NCBI RefSeq assembly: GCF_010993735.1
Contig: NZ_WQNI01000010.1
Span: 186,001 to 250,000, forward strand
Source of the DNA: Chelativorans alearensis
GTDB taxonomy: Bacteria > Pseudomonadota > Alphaproteobacteria > Rhizobiales > Rhizobiaceae
DNA length: 64,000 nt
Direction: 5' to 3'
The position numbers and the translations under genes were made by a program. Positions 9,779-19,925 of this stretch are shown here, piece by piece; within the stretch, counting starts at the first letter, position 1; each line of letters begins with the position of its first letter. The notes below the pieces were generated by a model. It saw only the letters and a program-made list of their open reading frames with translations, was not told where the DNA came from and ran no database searches.

Positions 9779-10330
9779 ATGACGGCTCACATGTATGCAT
9801 TCAAGCCCGGCCCGCTCGCCGCAAGTAGCGCGGTGACGGTCACGCTTCTAGCCCCCGTCGGCCGGCTCTCGCTTCGCGCGCGCGAAGCGGATTTGCCCGC
9901 GCTTTCCAAAGCTATCGGTGTCGACCTTCCGCGCAGGATCGGCGGCCGCGCAAGTGCCGGCACGACCGAAGTCCTGTGCCTCGGCCCCGACGAGTGGCAG
10001 GTCCTGGTTGCCGAGGCCGAAGCGCCCCGGCTGATCAAACAATCCGCATCCGTCTACGAGAAGGCGCCGCATAGCCTGACCGAGATATCGGATCGAGAGA
10101 TCACGGTGCGCATCGAAGGCTCGAAGGCGGCGGAGCTGCTGACGCTCGGCTGCCCGCGCGACATCGACCCGCTCCCTGAGGGCGAAGGCCGCCGGACCCT
10201 GATGGACGGTGCGACAGTCGTGCTGTGGCGTGACGGCGCGCAAGACTTCCGCCTCGATATGTGGCACTCCTTCGCGCCGCATGTGATTGCGCTTCTTAAA
10301 ACCGGCTGCGCCGAACTGGCCGCAGAATGA
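9779..10330 (+). CDS. soxG: Sarcosine oxidase subunit gamma
   Basis: The 183-residue gamma subunit closes the sox operon, 16 bases after soxA. It has the pattern of the family: 'LLAPVGRLSLRAREADLPALSKAIGVDLP', 'LCLGPDEWQVLV' and 'LGCPRDIDPLP...WRDGAQDFRLDMWHSFAPHVIALL'. Gamma is a GcvT-related structural subunit at the alpha-beta interface. The usual downstream formate-handling genes (purU, folD) are absent; a convergent broken regulator follows instead. Confidence 0.92.
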   Translation: MTAHMYAFKPGPLAASSAVTVTLLAPVGRLSLRAREADLPALSKAIGVDLPRRIGGRASAGTTEVLCLGPDEWQVLVAEAEAPRLIKQSASVYEKAPHSLTEISDREITVRIEGSKAAELLTLGCPRDIDPLPEGEGRRTLMDGATVVLWRDGAQDFRLDMWHSFAPHVIALLKTGCAELAAE

Positions 10331-10384
10331 ACCGCCCATAGGCGAAGAAGCAGCAGTATTGCTTACCCCCGCGAAATGCATGCA

Positions 10385-11284
10385 TCAGGTCAAGCGTCCG
10401 CGTTGCATCATCGGTGATACGCCATAGGTGGCACGGTAGAGGCGGGAAAAATGTCCAAAATTTTCAAAGCCGCAAGCAAGTGCCACCTCTGTGACTGCGG
10501 ATTCGGTCTGCAGCAACAGATGGCGCGCCCGCTCCAGGCGCATCTCCGTAAAGTACTTCTTGGGTGAGGCATTAAGGTATCGTTCGAACAAGCGCTCTAT
10601 CTGGCGGGTCGATATTCCGAGTTCTTGCGCGATTACCGATGAAGAAATCGGATTGTCGACCCGGTTGCGCATGATCTCGATCGCCTTGGCGAGATGCTTG
10701 TTGCGTATGCCATTCCGGGACTGAAGGGAGACACGCTGTTCAGCCGTGGCGTTCCGCACGGCATTGTAAACCATCTGGTCGGCCACCGCGACCGACAGGT
10801 CATAGCTATGATCACGCTCGATCAGGTGAAGCATCAGATCGGCGGTGGCCGTGCCGCCTGATGCGGTAATGAACTTCGTATCCGCGACGAACACGTTGCG
10901 CACCAGGTTCACGTCGGGAAACTCTTCCATGAAACTATCATGGTATTCCCAGTGAATTGCAGCCTGCATTCCATCGAGAAAGCCAGCCTTGGCCAGAATA
11001 GGCGCCCGAGCACAGCGCGCCGATCCGGGTTCCGCGGGAGCGTTCGCGGCGCAAGGCGGCCAGTAGGCTGCATGTGTCCTTGCGTTGCATGTTGATGCCG
11101 GACAGGACGAACAGCCGTCACAAGGAGGCAATTCGTCAAACCGATGATGGACCAACGTCACTACGCCGTTTGCATCGTGTTCTTGCCGTGCGTTTTCCGT
11201 AGTCATGATGCGCGAAAACGACATTGCGCCGCCAATGCAGATCGAGTTCACGGGATTGCAGGTATGCTGGGTGATCTCTGCCAC
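10385..11284 (-). pseudogene. GbdR/GlxA-type AraC regulator, frameshifted
   Basis: The 3' half encodes an intact AraC/XylS DNA-binding domain ('SSSVIAQELGISTRQIERLFERYLNASPKKYFTEMRLERARHLLLQ...ACGFENFGHFSRLYRATYGVSP') and the end of a DJ-1/PfpI-like sensor ('AIHWEYHDSFMEEFPDV'). The N-terminal half is damaged. After 'NPVNSICIG' a long piece seems missing. Between about 11115 and 11010 the family-like sequence ('LFVLSGINMQRKDTCSLLAALRRERSRGTRIGALCSGAY') sits in another frame, implying two compensating one-base indels. It belongs with GbdR/SouR-type activators of betaine or sarcosine catabolism (known family). A partly working protein cannot be excluded, because the open frame is continuous. 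Confidence 0.65.
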
Positions 11285-11389
11285 CTCGCCACTGGCCTAC
11301 GGCATCCATCCCCGCGACAGGCGAAATCAACAGACGGAATGATCCGCACTCCGAAAAAAGGTGGCAGGCGTAGCCGCCGAGGTCCCAGT

Positions 11390-12268
11390 CTAAGAGCTTT
11401 TGACGAGCCAGTCCGCAAACAGGCGCGCCTTCGACGTGGCCCGCTTGTGGATATTCAGATAAAACGCCATGGGCGAGGGGATACTGTCAGGCACGAGTTG
11501 GACGAGCCGCCCCTCTTGCATCAGGCTTTCAACCAGCCCATCCCAGCCCAGCACCGCTCCGACATCGTCCTGAGCGGCCTGAAGCGCGATCATGTAGTTG
11601 TTCACATAAAAGCTGCGGCCCTTTGGGGCCGGCCGTCCAAGCGCCAGAAACCAGTCGGCCCAGGTCGTCCAGTCGGCTTCCTCGTTACTGGAATGGATCA
11701 ACGGCACCTTGAGAAGATCCTCCACCCGAGCAATGCTGTGTTCGGCGGCGAAGCCTGGTGTTCCCAAGGCGACGATGCGGTCCTGAAAGAGGTCGCGATA
11801 TTCGACGCCATGCTCCTGAGGATTGCCGTAATGGATGCTCAAATCGCAACGATTGGTCATTCCGGATACGTCGCTGACGATCTGCGAGACGGTGATGGCG
11901 GGGTGGATCTTCCAGAAGGCTGCAATCTTCGGTGTGAGCCATAAAGAGCTGATCGCCGTAGTCGTCCGGATGGTCACGTCAACCGTTTCCGGGCGATCGC
12001 GTATCTGGGTAACGGCTTCCGAAATTGCCTCAAATCCGCGCTGTATCGCGAGGAACAGGAACGCCCCTTTCTCCGTCAGCTCGACGCCGCGGCTGCGACG
12101 CAGGAAGAGGCTGCATCCAAGATCGGTCTCGAGCGCCTTGATTTGATGGCTGACGGCCGCAGGCGTCACGTTCATTTCCTGTGCGGCCTTCTTGAAGCTC
12201 GCATTCCGGGCGGCCGCCTCGAAGCAGATGAGGGCGGTCATCGAGGAGAGATCGTACGGTCTTGCCAT
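11390..12268 (-). CDS. LysR-family regulator (GcvA-like)
   Basis: The 292-residue protein has a winged helix-turn-helix at residues 8-66 ('LICFEAAARNASFKKAAQEMNVTPAAVSHQIKALETDLGCSLFLR') and a type-2 periplasmic-binding effector domain. It resembles the GcvA subgroup. It is divergently transcribed from the stc2-like oxygenase gene with a 161-base intergenic region that holds two CTGAG/CTCAG dyads. It is therefore the likely regulator of the demethylase operon (inference from context). The effector may be a betaine or a demethylation product. Intact and of normal length. Confidence 0.85.
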   Translation of the reverse strand: MARPYDLSSMTALICFEAAARNASFKKAAQEMNVTPAAVSHQIKALETDLGCSLFLRRSRGVELTEKGAFLFLAIQRGFEAISEAVTQIRDRPETVDVTIRTTTAISSLWLTPKIAAFWKIHPAITVSQIVSDVSGMTNRCDLSIHYGNPQEHGVEYRDLFQDRIVALGTPGFAAEHSIARVEDLLKVPLIHSSNEEADWTTWADWFLALGRPAPKGRSFYVNNYMIALQAAQDDVGAVLGWDGLVESLMQEGRLVQLVPDSIPSPMAFYLNIHKRATSKARLFADWLVKSS

Positions 12269-12320
12269 CGTCGCCTCTTCGCAGACGTTTTCTGTGCCAC
12301 GGGGATGTGCCCAGGGTGGA

Positions 12321-12337
12321 TCTGAGATTAGCTCAGA
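12321..12337. promoter_or_regulatory. Inverted repeat, probable LysR operator 1
   Basis: TCTGAG-ATTAG-CTCAGA is a perfect dyad with six-base arms, 53 bases upstream of the LysR start codon and about 93 bases upstream of the oxygenase start. A site of this size between divergent genes fits autoregulation plus activation by a LysR protein. Confidence 0.5.
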
Positions 12338-12395
12338 TAAATCTGGATGAAAAAAGATGCTATTGTCAAAGGGGTTTGAGCGAAAGACAATTTTA

Positions 12396-13668
<1,273 letters not shown>

Positions 13669-13671
13669 GGG

Positions 13672-14739
13672 ATGAACGCGATCGCGAGGCCCAAGCTTGC
13701 CTTCTGGACCGACGCAGAGGAACTCGAATGCGTCTCCTTTCTTCCGGAGGCGCCGAATGTCATGACGTTTTGCTTCCAGTCGCCATCCGGGGCGCTGTTC
13801 AGCTATGATCCGGGGCAGTTCCTCACATTGGAGCTGCCCGTCCCGGGCGGGCCGATCTACCGGACCTACACGATCTCCTCGTCTCCCTCGCGGCCGACGT
13901 CCTTGACGGTCACTGTGAAGGCGCAGGCCGACTCTATCGGGACGCGGTGGATGTTCGACCATCTGCGCCCGGGCATGCGCCTACGGGCGGTGGGCCCAGG
14001 GGGGAGGTTCTCCATCGTGCACCACCCGGCCGAGAAGTATCTTTTTATCTCGGCTGGCTCGGGCATCACGCCGATGATGTCCATGGCCATCTACCTCTAC
14101 GATTCCGGGCGCGATCCGGATATCGTCTTCGTCAACTGCGCGCGCCGCCCCTCCGAGATCATCTTCCGCGAACGGCTCGAACACATAGCCTCGCGCGTAA
14201 CCGGCATCGATCTGAAATGGGCGGTCGAGGAGACCGACCTCTACAGGCCGTGGACCGGCTATCAGGGCATGTTCAACCAGCTGATGCTGGGCCTCATGGC
14301 GCAGGACTATCTCGAGCGCGAGGTCTTCTGCTGCGGGCCCGAACCCTTCATGCAGGCCGTGCGCGAGGCGCTGGCCGGTCTCGGCTACGACATGGACCGC
14401 TACCATCAGGAGAGCTTTCACGCGCCGCTGCCGGAAACAGAGCTTGTTCCCGATGACCAGTTCCCGGACGAGACGAGCGAAGCTGTTGTGGAGTTTGCCT
14501 CCTCCGGCATCACGGCAAATTGCACGGAGGCCGACACAATCCTGGCCGCCGCCCGCGCGGCGGGTCTGGTGATCCCCTCGGGTTGCACGATGGGGATATG
14601 CGGGACCTGCAAGATTCTCAAAACGGAGGGCCAGGTGCACATGGTGCACAATGGCGGCATCACCGACGAGGACATCGATGACGGCTACATCCTGGCCTGT
14701 TGTTCCAACCCGATCGGCCGTGTGAAAGTTGACGCATAG
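13672..14739 (+). CDS. Oxygenase reductase: FAD/NAD(P)H and 2Fe-2S ferredoxin domains
   Basis: The 355-residue protein begins three bases after the Rieske gene and supplies it with electrons. It has an FAD-binding domain ('RTYTISSSPS', near residue 63), an NAD(P)H-binding domain ('FISAGSGITPMMSM', and 'FCCGPEPFMQAVREAL' near residue 220) and a C-terminal plant-type 2Fe-2S domain with 'PSGCTMGICGTCKIL' followed by 'ILACCSNPIG'. This arrangement is that of GbcB/StcC-type hybrid reductases. It and the oxygenase form a two-component N-demethylase in the cytoplasm. Intact, normal length. Confidence 0.88.
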   Translation: MNAIARPKLAFWTDAEELECVSFLPEAPNVMTFCFQSPSGALFSYDPGQFLTLELPVPGGPIYRTYTISSSPSRPTSLTVTVKAQADSIGTRWMFDHLRPGMRLRAVGPGGRFSIVHHPAEKYLFISAGSGITPMMSMAIYLYDSGRDPDIVFVNCARRPSEIIFRERLEHIASRVTGIDLKWAVEETDLYRPWTGYQGMFNQLMLGLMAQDYLEREVFCCGPEPFMQAVREALAGLGYDMDRYHQESFHAPLPETELVPDDQFPDETSEAVVEFASSGITANCTEADTILAAARAAGLVIPSGCTMGICGTCKILKTEGQVHMVHNGGITDEDIDDGYILACCSNPIGRVKVDA

Positions 14740-14799
14740 AGGTACAGGCTCACGGCGTATGCCATGGAGGCAGACGTCGCGAGCCGACTCTTTGGACGG

Positions 14800-14997
14800 T
14801 CAGGACCCCTGCCTCATGTCCACCGACTGCTTGAGCGCCTCGGCAAGGCCCGCGGGAAAGCGAGCCGGCTGTTCGCGTCGATACGACAATGCGAGTTTTT
14901 CTGGCGATGGCAGCCCGGTATCGAGGATCGACGCGACGATGGCTCCACCAAGCCACCCGCCTGCGCCAATCACCCCAATCTTCATATCCTCGCTCAT
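14800..14997 (-). pseudogene. Pyrroline-5-carboxylate reductase (proC) remnant
   Basis: About 65 residues remain, starting 'MSEDMKIGVIGAGGWLGGAIVASILDTGLPSPEKLALSYR', which is the NADP-binding start of ProC-family proteins. After about residue 45 the sequence joins a short piece ('AGLAEALKQSVDM') that may be the native C-terminus. Full ProC proteins have about 270 residues, so some 200 are deleted. It is convergent with the oxygenase reductase and lies just downstream of the TetR gene on the same strand. Its presence supports a proline-related substrate for the cluster. Confidence 0.65.
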
Positions 14998-15007
14998 CCT
15001 CGCCCCG

Positions 15008-15634
15008 CTATCCGGAATAGCCATGCCGCGCAAAAAAGCGGTCCAACTCTCTTTGCTCGGGCGCCTGCCCGGTGAAAATTTCCACATATTCCGGGATACG
15101 TTTCATGCGCACGGAGATGTCTTCCTCCGTCTGCATCGAGATGTATCCGATCTGCACCAGATAGATCGTGCGTGCCCGGACATCGGCCCGGCTTTCATTT
15201 TGTCCAAACCCCACGAACATGCGCATCAGAGCATCGAGGCGTTGCTGATCCGCCTCCTGGACCTCGACCAGGATTTCCGGCGACTGAAGAGCCCAACTCC
15301 TGACCGCAAACTCGAATTTCGAGTCAAAGAGCTTGCTGTCTAGCCAGCAGTCAAAGACGTTCAGCATCGCCTCGGCAATCGTCTCTGCGTATGCACCTGC
15401 CTGCTTGACAAGGTTACCCGTGTTCTTCTCGCGCCACCGCGAGACCAGGGCACCAAGCAATTCCTCGCGGTCCTTGAAGAACCAGTAGAAGCTCGTTCGC
15501 GACAAATTGAGCTTCTTTGCCAACGGCATGATCTTGACCGCGTCGACGCCGGATTCAAGCAGGGTCTCGTATGCCGCCCCCAGCCAAAGGTCCGAAGAGC
15601 CGCGCCAGCCGCCATCGTTCAATCTCTGCTCCAT
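15008..15634 (-). CDS. TetR-family regulator
   Basis: The 208-residue protein has an N-terminal helix-turn-helix ('ALLESGVDAVKIMPLAKKLNLSRTSFYWFFKDREELLGAL' type, residues 20-65) and a variable ligand domain with a C-terminal 'FARHGYSG'. It is divergent from the N-methylproline demethylase gene, with palindromes in between, and so probably represses that gene. The start ATG at 15634 is the one that leaves a complete first helix. Intact. The ligand is not known; N-methylproline or a related amine is the natural guess. Confidence 0.85.
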   Translation of the reverse strand: MEQRLNDGGWRGSSDLWLGAAYETLLESGVDAVKIMPLAKKLNLSRTSFYWFFKDREELLGALVSRWREKNTGNLVKQAGAYAETIAEAMLNVFDCWLDSKLFDSKFEFAVRSWALQSPEILVEVQEADQQRLDALMRMFVGFGQNESRADVRARTIYLVQIGYISMQTEEDISVRMKRIPEYVEIFTGQAPEQRELDRFFARHGYSG

Positions 15635-15653
15635 GAGTTACCTTCTATCGGGT

Positions 15654-15726
15654 GTGTACACTTATGTCAATGAAAGGTACTTAGATGACCATCTGATTGA
15701 CACTAGTGTACATTTCAAATTATGCT
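15654..15726 (+). promoter_or_regulatory. Divergent promoter with TetR-type palindromes
   Basis: The region holds the perfect palindromes GTGTACAC (15654-15661) and ACACTAGTGT (15700-15709). The second overlaps a TTGACA -35 box (15697-15702), followed after 18 bases by TATGCT (15721-15726) as the -10 box for the demethylase gene. A repressor at the palindrome would block this promoter. Confidence 0.5.
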
Positions 15727-15758
15727 GCCGATAAGTGTCTAAATCGGGAGCCAGGCAG

Positions 15759-17795
15759 ATGTCGAACGACCCACTCCTTCAGCCCTTTCAGCTCAAGCAC
15801 CTCACGTTGCGCAATCGCATCATCATTACGTCGCATGAGCCGGCCTATCCGGAGGACGGCATGCCCAAGGAGCGTTACCGGACCTACCATGTGGAGCGCG
15901 CCAAGGGCGGGGTCGCGATGACGATGACGGCCGGCTCCGCCGCTGTCTCGAAAGACAGCCCGCCGGTCTTCAACAATCTCCTCGTCTACAAGGACGAGGT
16001 AGTGCCGTGGATGAAGGACCTGACAGATGCGGTGCACGAAGAGGGTGCCGCGGTGATGATCCAGCTGACCCACCTTGGCCGCCGGACGCGCTGGGATAAG
16101 GAATTCTGGCTGCCGGTCGTCTCACCATCGCATCACCGCGAGGCGTCGCACCGTGCATTTCCCAAGAAGATGGAAGAGTGGGATATCGAGCGGATCATCA
16201 AGGATTACGCCGACGCCGCCGAACGCATGAAGGCCGGCGGCATGGACGGCATTGAGTTGCAGGCTTACGGCCACCTCATGGACCAGTTCTGGTCTCCCCT
16301 GACGAACGAGCTCGACAGTCCCTATGGCGGCTCACTCGACAACAGGTTGCGCTTCACCTTCGAGGTCTTGAGAGAGATCCGCAATCGCGTCGGTCCCGAC
16401 TTCATCGTCGGTGTTCGCTATACGGGCGACGAGATGCTCGAAGGTGGCCTTGCCAAAGGGGATGGCCTGGAAATCTCCAAGCGCCTCAAGGACAGCGGCA
16501 TGGTCGACTTCCTGAACGTTGTCAGGGGGCATATCGATACCGATGCCGGGCTGACCGATGTCATTCCGATCCAGGGCATGGCCAATTCGCCGCATCTCGA
16601 TTTCGCGGGCGAGATTCGCGCGGCCACCAATTTCCCAACCTTCCATGCGGCGAAGATTCCGGACGTGGCGACTGCGCGCCACGCGATCGCCTCGGGCAAA
16701 CTCGACATGGTCGGCATGACCCGCGCTCATATGACCGATCCGCACATCGTGCGGAAAATCATCGAGAAACGCGAGGACGACATCCGGCCCTGTGTCGGCG
16801 CGAACTACTGTCTCGACCGCATCTATCAGGGCGGTGCCGCCTACTGTATTCACAACGCGGCGACGGGGCGCGAAATCACCATGCCCCATGAGATACCCAA
16901 GGCCGATGTAAAAAAGAAAATTGTCATTGTTGGCGCAGGACCGGCCGGCATGGAGGCCGCCCGTGTCGCTGGAGAGCGCGGCCACGAGGTGGTCGTCTTC
17001 GAAGCCGCAAACGACCCCGGCGGCCAAATTCGCCTGACCGCGCAGAGTGAACGCCGCAGGGAGATGATCAGTATCATCGATTGGCGCATGGCGCAGTGCG
17101 AAAGCCTCAGCGTCGTCTTTCACTTCAACACGTGGGCCGAAGTCGAGACCGTTCAAGCGGAAGCGCCTGATGTCGTGATCGTAGCGACGGGCGGTCTGCC
17201 GCACACCGAGGTGCTGTCGAAGGGCAACGAGTTCGTCGTTTCTTCCTGGGATATCATTTCTGGCGACGTGAAGCCCGGCAGCAATGTTCTTGTGTTTGAT
17301 GACGCTGGTGATCATGCCGGGCTGCAGGCTGCCGAATTCCTCGCCAATGCCGGGGCGGAGGTCGAGGTCATGACGCCTGATCGATCGTTCGCGCCCGAGG
17401 TCATGGCCATGAACCTCGTGCCTTACATGCGCTCGCTTCAAAAGCTGGATGTAACCTTCACGGTTACATACCGCCTCGAAGCGGTCGAGAAGGACGGCAA
17501 TCAATTGATAGCCCATGTCGGCAGCGACTATGGGGGTGTTGCGAAGCAGCGCACCTTCGATCAGGTGGTGATCAACCACGGCACGATCCCCCTGGATGAG
17601 CTTTACTTCGAGCTCAAGCCCGCCTCCACAAACCTCGGCGAGATGTCGCACGAGCAGCTGATAGCCGGTGTTCCACAGTCGATCGTTCGCAACCCGCAAG
17701 GCGAGTTCCAGCTTTTCCGGATCGGGGATGCCGTATCTGCGCGCAACACGCATGCGGCAATCTATGATGCGCTCCGCCTTCTCAAGGACATCTAA
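15759..17795 (+). CDS. stcD: N-methylproline demethylase-like flavoprotein (StcD/MlpD type)
   Basis: The protein (678 residues from ATG 15759, preceded by GGGAG) belongs to the trimethylamine dehydrogenase/2,4-dienoyl-CoA reductase family. Residues 1-370 form an old-yellow-enzyme barrel that binds FMN. Next comes a 4Fe-4S motif region ('CVGANYCLDRIYQGGAAYCIHNAATG', near residue 348). The C-terminal half is FAD/NAD-binding ('KKIVIVGAGPAGMEAARVAGERG', near residue 387). The rhizobial member StcD oxidatively demethylates N-methylproline to proline, which follows directly on the Stc2 reaction. A GTG at 15735 is an alternative start but has a poorer ribosome binding site. Normal length. Confidence 0.85.
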   Translation: MSNDPLLQPFQLKHLTLRNRIIITSHEPAYPEDGMPKERYRTYHVERAKGGVAMTMTAGSAAVSKDSPPVFNNLLVYKDEVVPWMKDLTDAVHEEGAAVMIQLTHLGRRTRWDKEFWLPVVSPSHHREASHRAFPKKMEEWDIERIIKDYADAAERMKAGGMDGIELQAYGHLMDQFWSPLTNELDSPYGGSLDNRLRFTFEVLREIRNRVGPDFIVGVRYTGDEMLEGGLAKGDGLEISKRLKDSGMVDFLNVVRGHIDTDAGLTDVIPIQGMANSPHLDFAGEIRAATNFPTFHAAKIPDVATARHAIASGKLDMVGMTRAHMTDPHIVRKIIEKREDDIRPCVGANYCLDRIYQGGAAYCIHNAATGREITMPHEIPKADVKKKIVIVGAGPAGMEAARVAGERGHEVVVFEAANDPGGQIRLTAQSERRREMISIIDWRMAQCESLSVVFHFNTWAEVETVQAEAPDVVIVATGGLPHTEVLSKGNEFVVSSWDIISGDVKPGSNVLVFDDAGDHAGLQAAEFLANAGAEVEVMTPDRSFAPEVMAMNLVPYMRSLQKLDVTFTVTYRLEAVEKDGNQLIAHVGSDYGGVAKQRTFDQVVINHGTIPLDELYFELKPASTNLGEMSHEQLIAGVPQSIVRNPQGEFQLFRIGDAVSARNTHAAIYDALRLLKDI

Positions 17796-17806
17796 TCTTC
17801 GGTCAT

Positions 17807-17831
17807 GGCCGTCGCGGAAAGCTACGCGGCC
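17807..17831 (+). terminator. Possible terminator after the demethylase
   Basis: GGCC near 17807 and GGCC near 17828 bound an imperfect GC-rich hairpin 12 bases after the stop codon, followed by TTCTTCC. The stem has a bulge and the U tract is broken. Confidence 0.3.
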
Positions 17832-18181
17832 TTCTTCCACACAAGCGGCGGATGTGGTTTGGTTAGCGCTGCGGGCATTCTTCTGCAACGGCGCTATGAT
17901 ATGGCGACCTGAGATCTTCGTCCTGGGGAGAGGGCCGTTCGACCAGAGTGCCGATGATCTGGTTAGGCATTTTCATGGATCGCGCCTTGGTCGGGATCTT
18001 CAGTCGGCGACGCTGTTTGGTGCGGGGCTGGCTTTGGAGTACGAGGCACACGATCTCGCAAGCTACGGTTATGCAGTGCTGCTGGGAACTCTGCGGCAAT
18101 CCTTGGCTCCCTTCTCGGCACAAGGCTGGGGAGTAGGGAGTCGTTGATGAGAATCCATACCTGAAATAGCAAGGAAGCCAA
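17832..18181. other. Intergenic region without recognisable gene
   Basis: These 350 bases before arsC hold no frame that looks coding on either strand; the longest are Arg/Ser-rich and lack a ribosome binding site. The arsC promoter should lie near the right end. Confidence 0.5.
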
Positions 18182-18604
18182 TTGACCATCACCATCTATC
18201 ACAATCCGAACTGCGGAACCTCCCGCAATACGCTGGCCATGATCCGCCAGTCGGGCGAGGAGCCGGAGATCATCGAATATCTGAAGACGCCGCCGTCTCG
18301 TGAAAGGCTCGTCGAACTGATTGCGGCAATGGGGGGCACGCCGCGCGACTTGCTGCGCGAGAAGGGCACGCCTTATCGCGATCTTGGGCTTGGCGACCCG
18401 AAATGGTCGGATGACGAACTCATCGATTTCATGATGGCGCATCCGATCCTGATCAACCGTCCGATCGTCGCCACGCCGCTGGGTACCAGGCTGTGCCGGC
18501 CTTCCGAGGTCGTCCTGGACATCCTGCCAAATCCGGACATCGGTCCTTTCACGAAGGACGACGGTGAGGTGGTCATCGATGCGGAAGGGCGGCGGGTGCG
18601 CTGA
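18182..18604 (+). CDS. arsC: Arsenate reductase, glutaredoxin-dependent
   Basis: The 140-residue ArsC reduces arsenate to arsenite with glutathione and glutaredoxin. The N-terminus 'ITIYHNPNCGTSRNTL' carries the catalytic cysteine (C11), and the arsenate-binding arginines of 'PILINRPIVATPLGTRLCRP' are present. I chose TTG 18182, preceded by AAGGAAG, because it places the first beta strand correctly. It is followed by an operator-rich gap and then arsH, so arsenite made here would be handled by the downstream genes. Intact. Confidence 0.93.
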   Translation: MTITIYHNPNCGTSRNTLAMIRQSGEEPEIIEYLKTPPSRERLVELIAAMGGTPRDLLREKGTPYRDLGLGDPKWSDDELIDFMMAHPILINRPIVATPLGTRLCRPSEVVLDILPNPDIGPFTKDDGEVVIDAEGRRVR

Positions 18605-18612
18605 AACACAAC

Positions 18613-18628
18613 TTCGACTCTTGTCGAA
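18613..18628. promoter_or_regulatory. ArsR-type operator, proximal to arsC
   Basis: TTCGAC-TCTT-GTCGAA is a perfect dyad with six-base arms, nine bases after the arsC stop. The same arms recur at 18667-18682. Confidence 0.5.
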
Positions 18629-18654
18629 ATAGGGTTGACCGCGCACCCTTGCGG

Positions 18655-18694
18655 CATTATCCATAATTCGACAAAAGTCGAAATATGGATAATG
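18655..18694. promoter_or_regulatory. Long palindrome upstream of arsH, probable operator
   Basis: Two 18-base arms (18655-18672 and 18677-18694) are inverted copies with one mismatch around a four-base AAAA centre; the inner arms are TTCGAC/GTCGAA. A TTGACC -35-like box at 18635 and TATCCA at 18658 place it over the arsH promoter start. The site may also fold into a stable hairpin in the 5' leader. Confidence 0.55.
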
Positions 18695-18726
18695 TGCACC
18701 CGATGCGTGCGCCCAGAAGGACAAGC

Positions 18727-19458
18727 ATGACCGAATCCACTCTTCCCATGGATACGTTCCCCAACATCGTTGACGAGAAGTTCCGGCAAATCGATCCAGC
18801 GGCATTGTTCGGCGCGCCCCGTTCGACGCATGCGCCGCGCATTCTCATGCTCTACGGCTCATTGCGTGAGCGCTCCTATTCACGCTTAGCGACGGAAGAA
18901 GCCGCGCGAATCCTTCGGCGCCTGGGGGCGGAGGTGCGCATCTTCAATCCCGCCGGCTTGCCACTGCCGGACTCCACCTCGGCCGATCATCCAAAGGTGA
19001 AGGAACTACGTGAGCTGTCGCTATGGTCGGAAGGGCAGGTCTGGTGCTCGCCGGAGCGTCACGGCTCGATGACCGGCATCATGAAGGCGCAGATTGATTG
19101 GCTGCCGCTCTCCATGGGTGGCGTCCGGCCAACCCAGGGGCGCACGCTCGCCGTCATGCAGGTTTGCGGCGGCTCGCAGAGTTTCAACGCCGTCAACCAG
19201 CTTCGCGTGCTCGGCCGCTGGATGCGCATGTTCACCATTCCCAACCAGTCTTCGGTCGCCAAGGCTTTCGCGGAGTTCGACGAGGCGGGGCGGATGAAGA
19301 CGTCGCCCTATTACAACCGCATCGTCGACGTGATGGAGGAGTTGATGAAGTTCACGCTGCTTCTGCGCGACTGCACCAGCTACCTGACGGACCGCTACTC
19401 TGAGCGGGTAGAAAGCGTGGAGGAGGTTTCAACTCGAGTGAACCAACGATCACAGTAA
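18727..19458 (+). CDS. arsH: ArsH NADPH-dependent FMN reductase (organoarsenical oxidase)
   Basis: The 243-residue protein is ArsH, a flavodoxin-fold enzyme that oxidises trivalent organoarsenicals and reduces quinones. It shows '[25 protein letters not shown]' for FMN phosphate binding, '[24 protein letters not shown]' and '[34 protein letters not shown]', all typical. The start at 18727 is chosen for its AGAAGGA ribosome binding site; the ATG at 18685 lies inside the long palindrome. It stands between arsC and arsR in the same direction. Confidence 0.93.
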   Translation: MTESTLPMDTFPNIVDEKFRQIDPAALFGAPRSTHAPRILMLYGSLRERSYSRLATEEAARILRRLGAEVRIFNPAGLPLPDSTSADHPKVKELRELSLWSEGQVWCSPERHGSMTGIMKAQIDWLPLSMGGVRPTQGRTLAVMQVCGGSQSFNAVNQLRVLGRWMRMFTIPNQSSVAKAFAEFDEAGRMKTSPYYNRIVDVMEELMKFTLLLRDCTSYLTDRYSERVESVEEVSTRVNQRSQ

Positions 19459-19479
19459 CAACAATCAGACCAGCGTTAC

Positions 19480-19501
19480 AATTTCCATGCTTATGGAAAT
19501 T
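19480..19501. promoter_or_regulatory. Perfect palindrome upstream of arsR, operator
   Basis: AATTTCCAT and ATGGAAATT form a perfect nine-base dyad around GCTT. A half copy (ATTTCCATGAAAT) covers the arsR start codon at 19540, and a TTGACC -35-like box lies at 19505. This fits ArsR autorepression. Confidence 0.55.
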
Positions 19502-19539
19502 CGATTGACCTGCCGAAAACGCTCACATAAGCTATTTCC

Positions 19540-19866
19540 ATGAAATACGAAGAAGCCGCCGAGCAACTCGAAGCGCTGGGCAACCCGACCCGGCTCAAGA
19601 TCTACCGCATCCTGGTGCGGGCCGGAGGGGAGGGGATGTCCGTTGGGCAGGTTCAGGGGAAGCTCGGCATCCCTGCCTCAACATTGTCGCATCATTGCAA
19701 GCGCTTGTGCGAGACCGGGCTGGTAACGCAGGAGCGGCAGGCGACGACGCTTATCTGCCGGGCGAACTACGCCGCGATGCAAGCGCTGTTAGGCTATCTT
19801 GCCGACGAGTGCTGTGCGGACGGAACCTGCCCGCCCGCTACCATTGCACGCGCAGGAGCATCCTGA
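19540..19866 (+). CDS. arsR: ArsR-family arsenic-responsive repressor
   Basis: The 108-residue repressor has a winged helix-turn-helix ('RLKIYRILVRAGGEGMSVGQVQGKLGIPASTLSHHCKRLCETGLV', residues 18-63). Near its C-terminus C91, C92 and C97 ('DECCADGTCPP') form a trio like the As(III) site of Acidithiobacillus ArsR rather than the helix-alpha3 CxC site of plasmid ArsR. It probably represses its own gene and the MFS transporter behind it through the palindrome at 19480. Whether it also controls arsC and arsH is open, since their palindrome differs. Confidence 0.88.
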   Translation: MKYEEAAEQLEALGNPTRLKIYRILVRAGGEGMSVGQVQGKLGIPASTLSHHCKRLCETGLVTQERQATTLICRANYAAMQALLGYLADECCADGTCPPATIARAGAS

Positions 19867-19925
19867 AGCCCAGTTTTTTTGCTTTGATAATTCGAATATT
19901 CTGGAAGTATCGAGAAGCGAACAGC

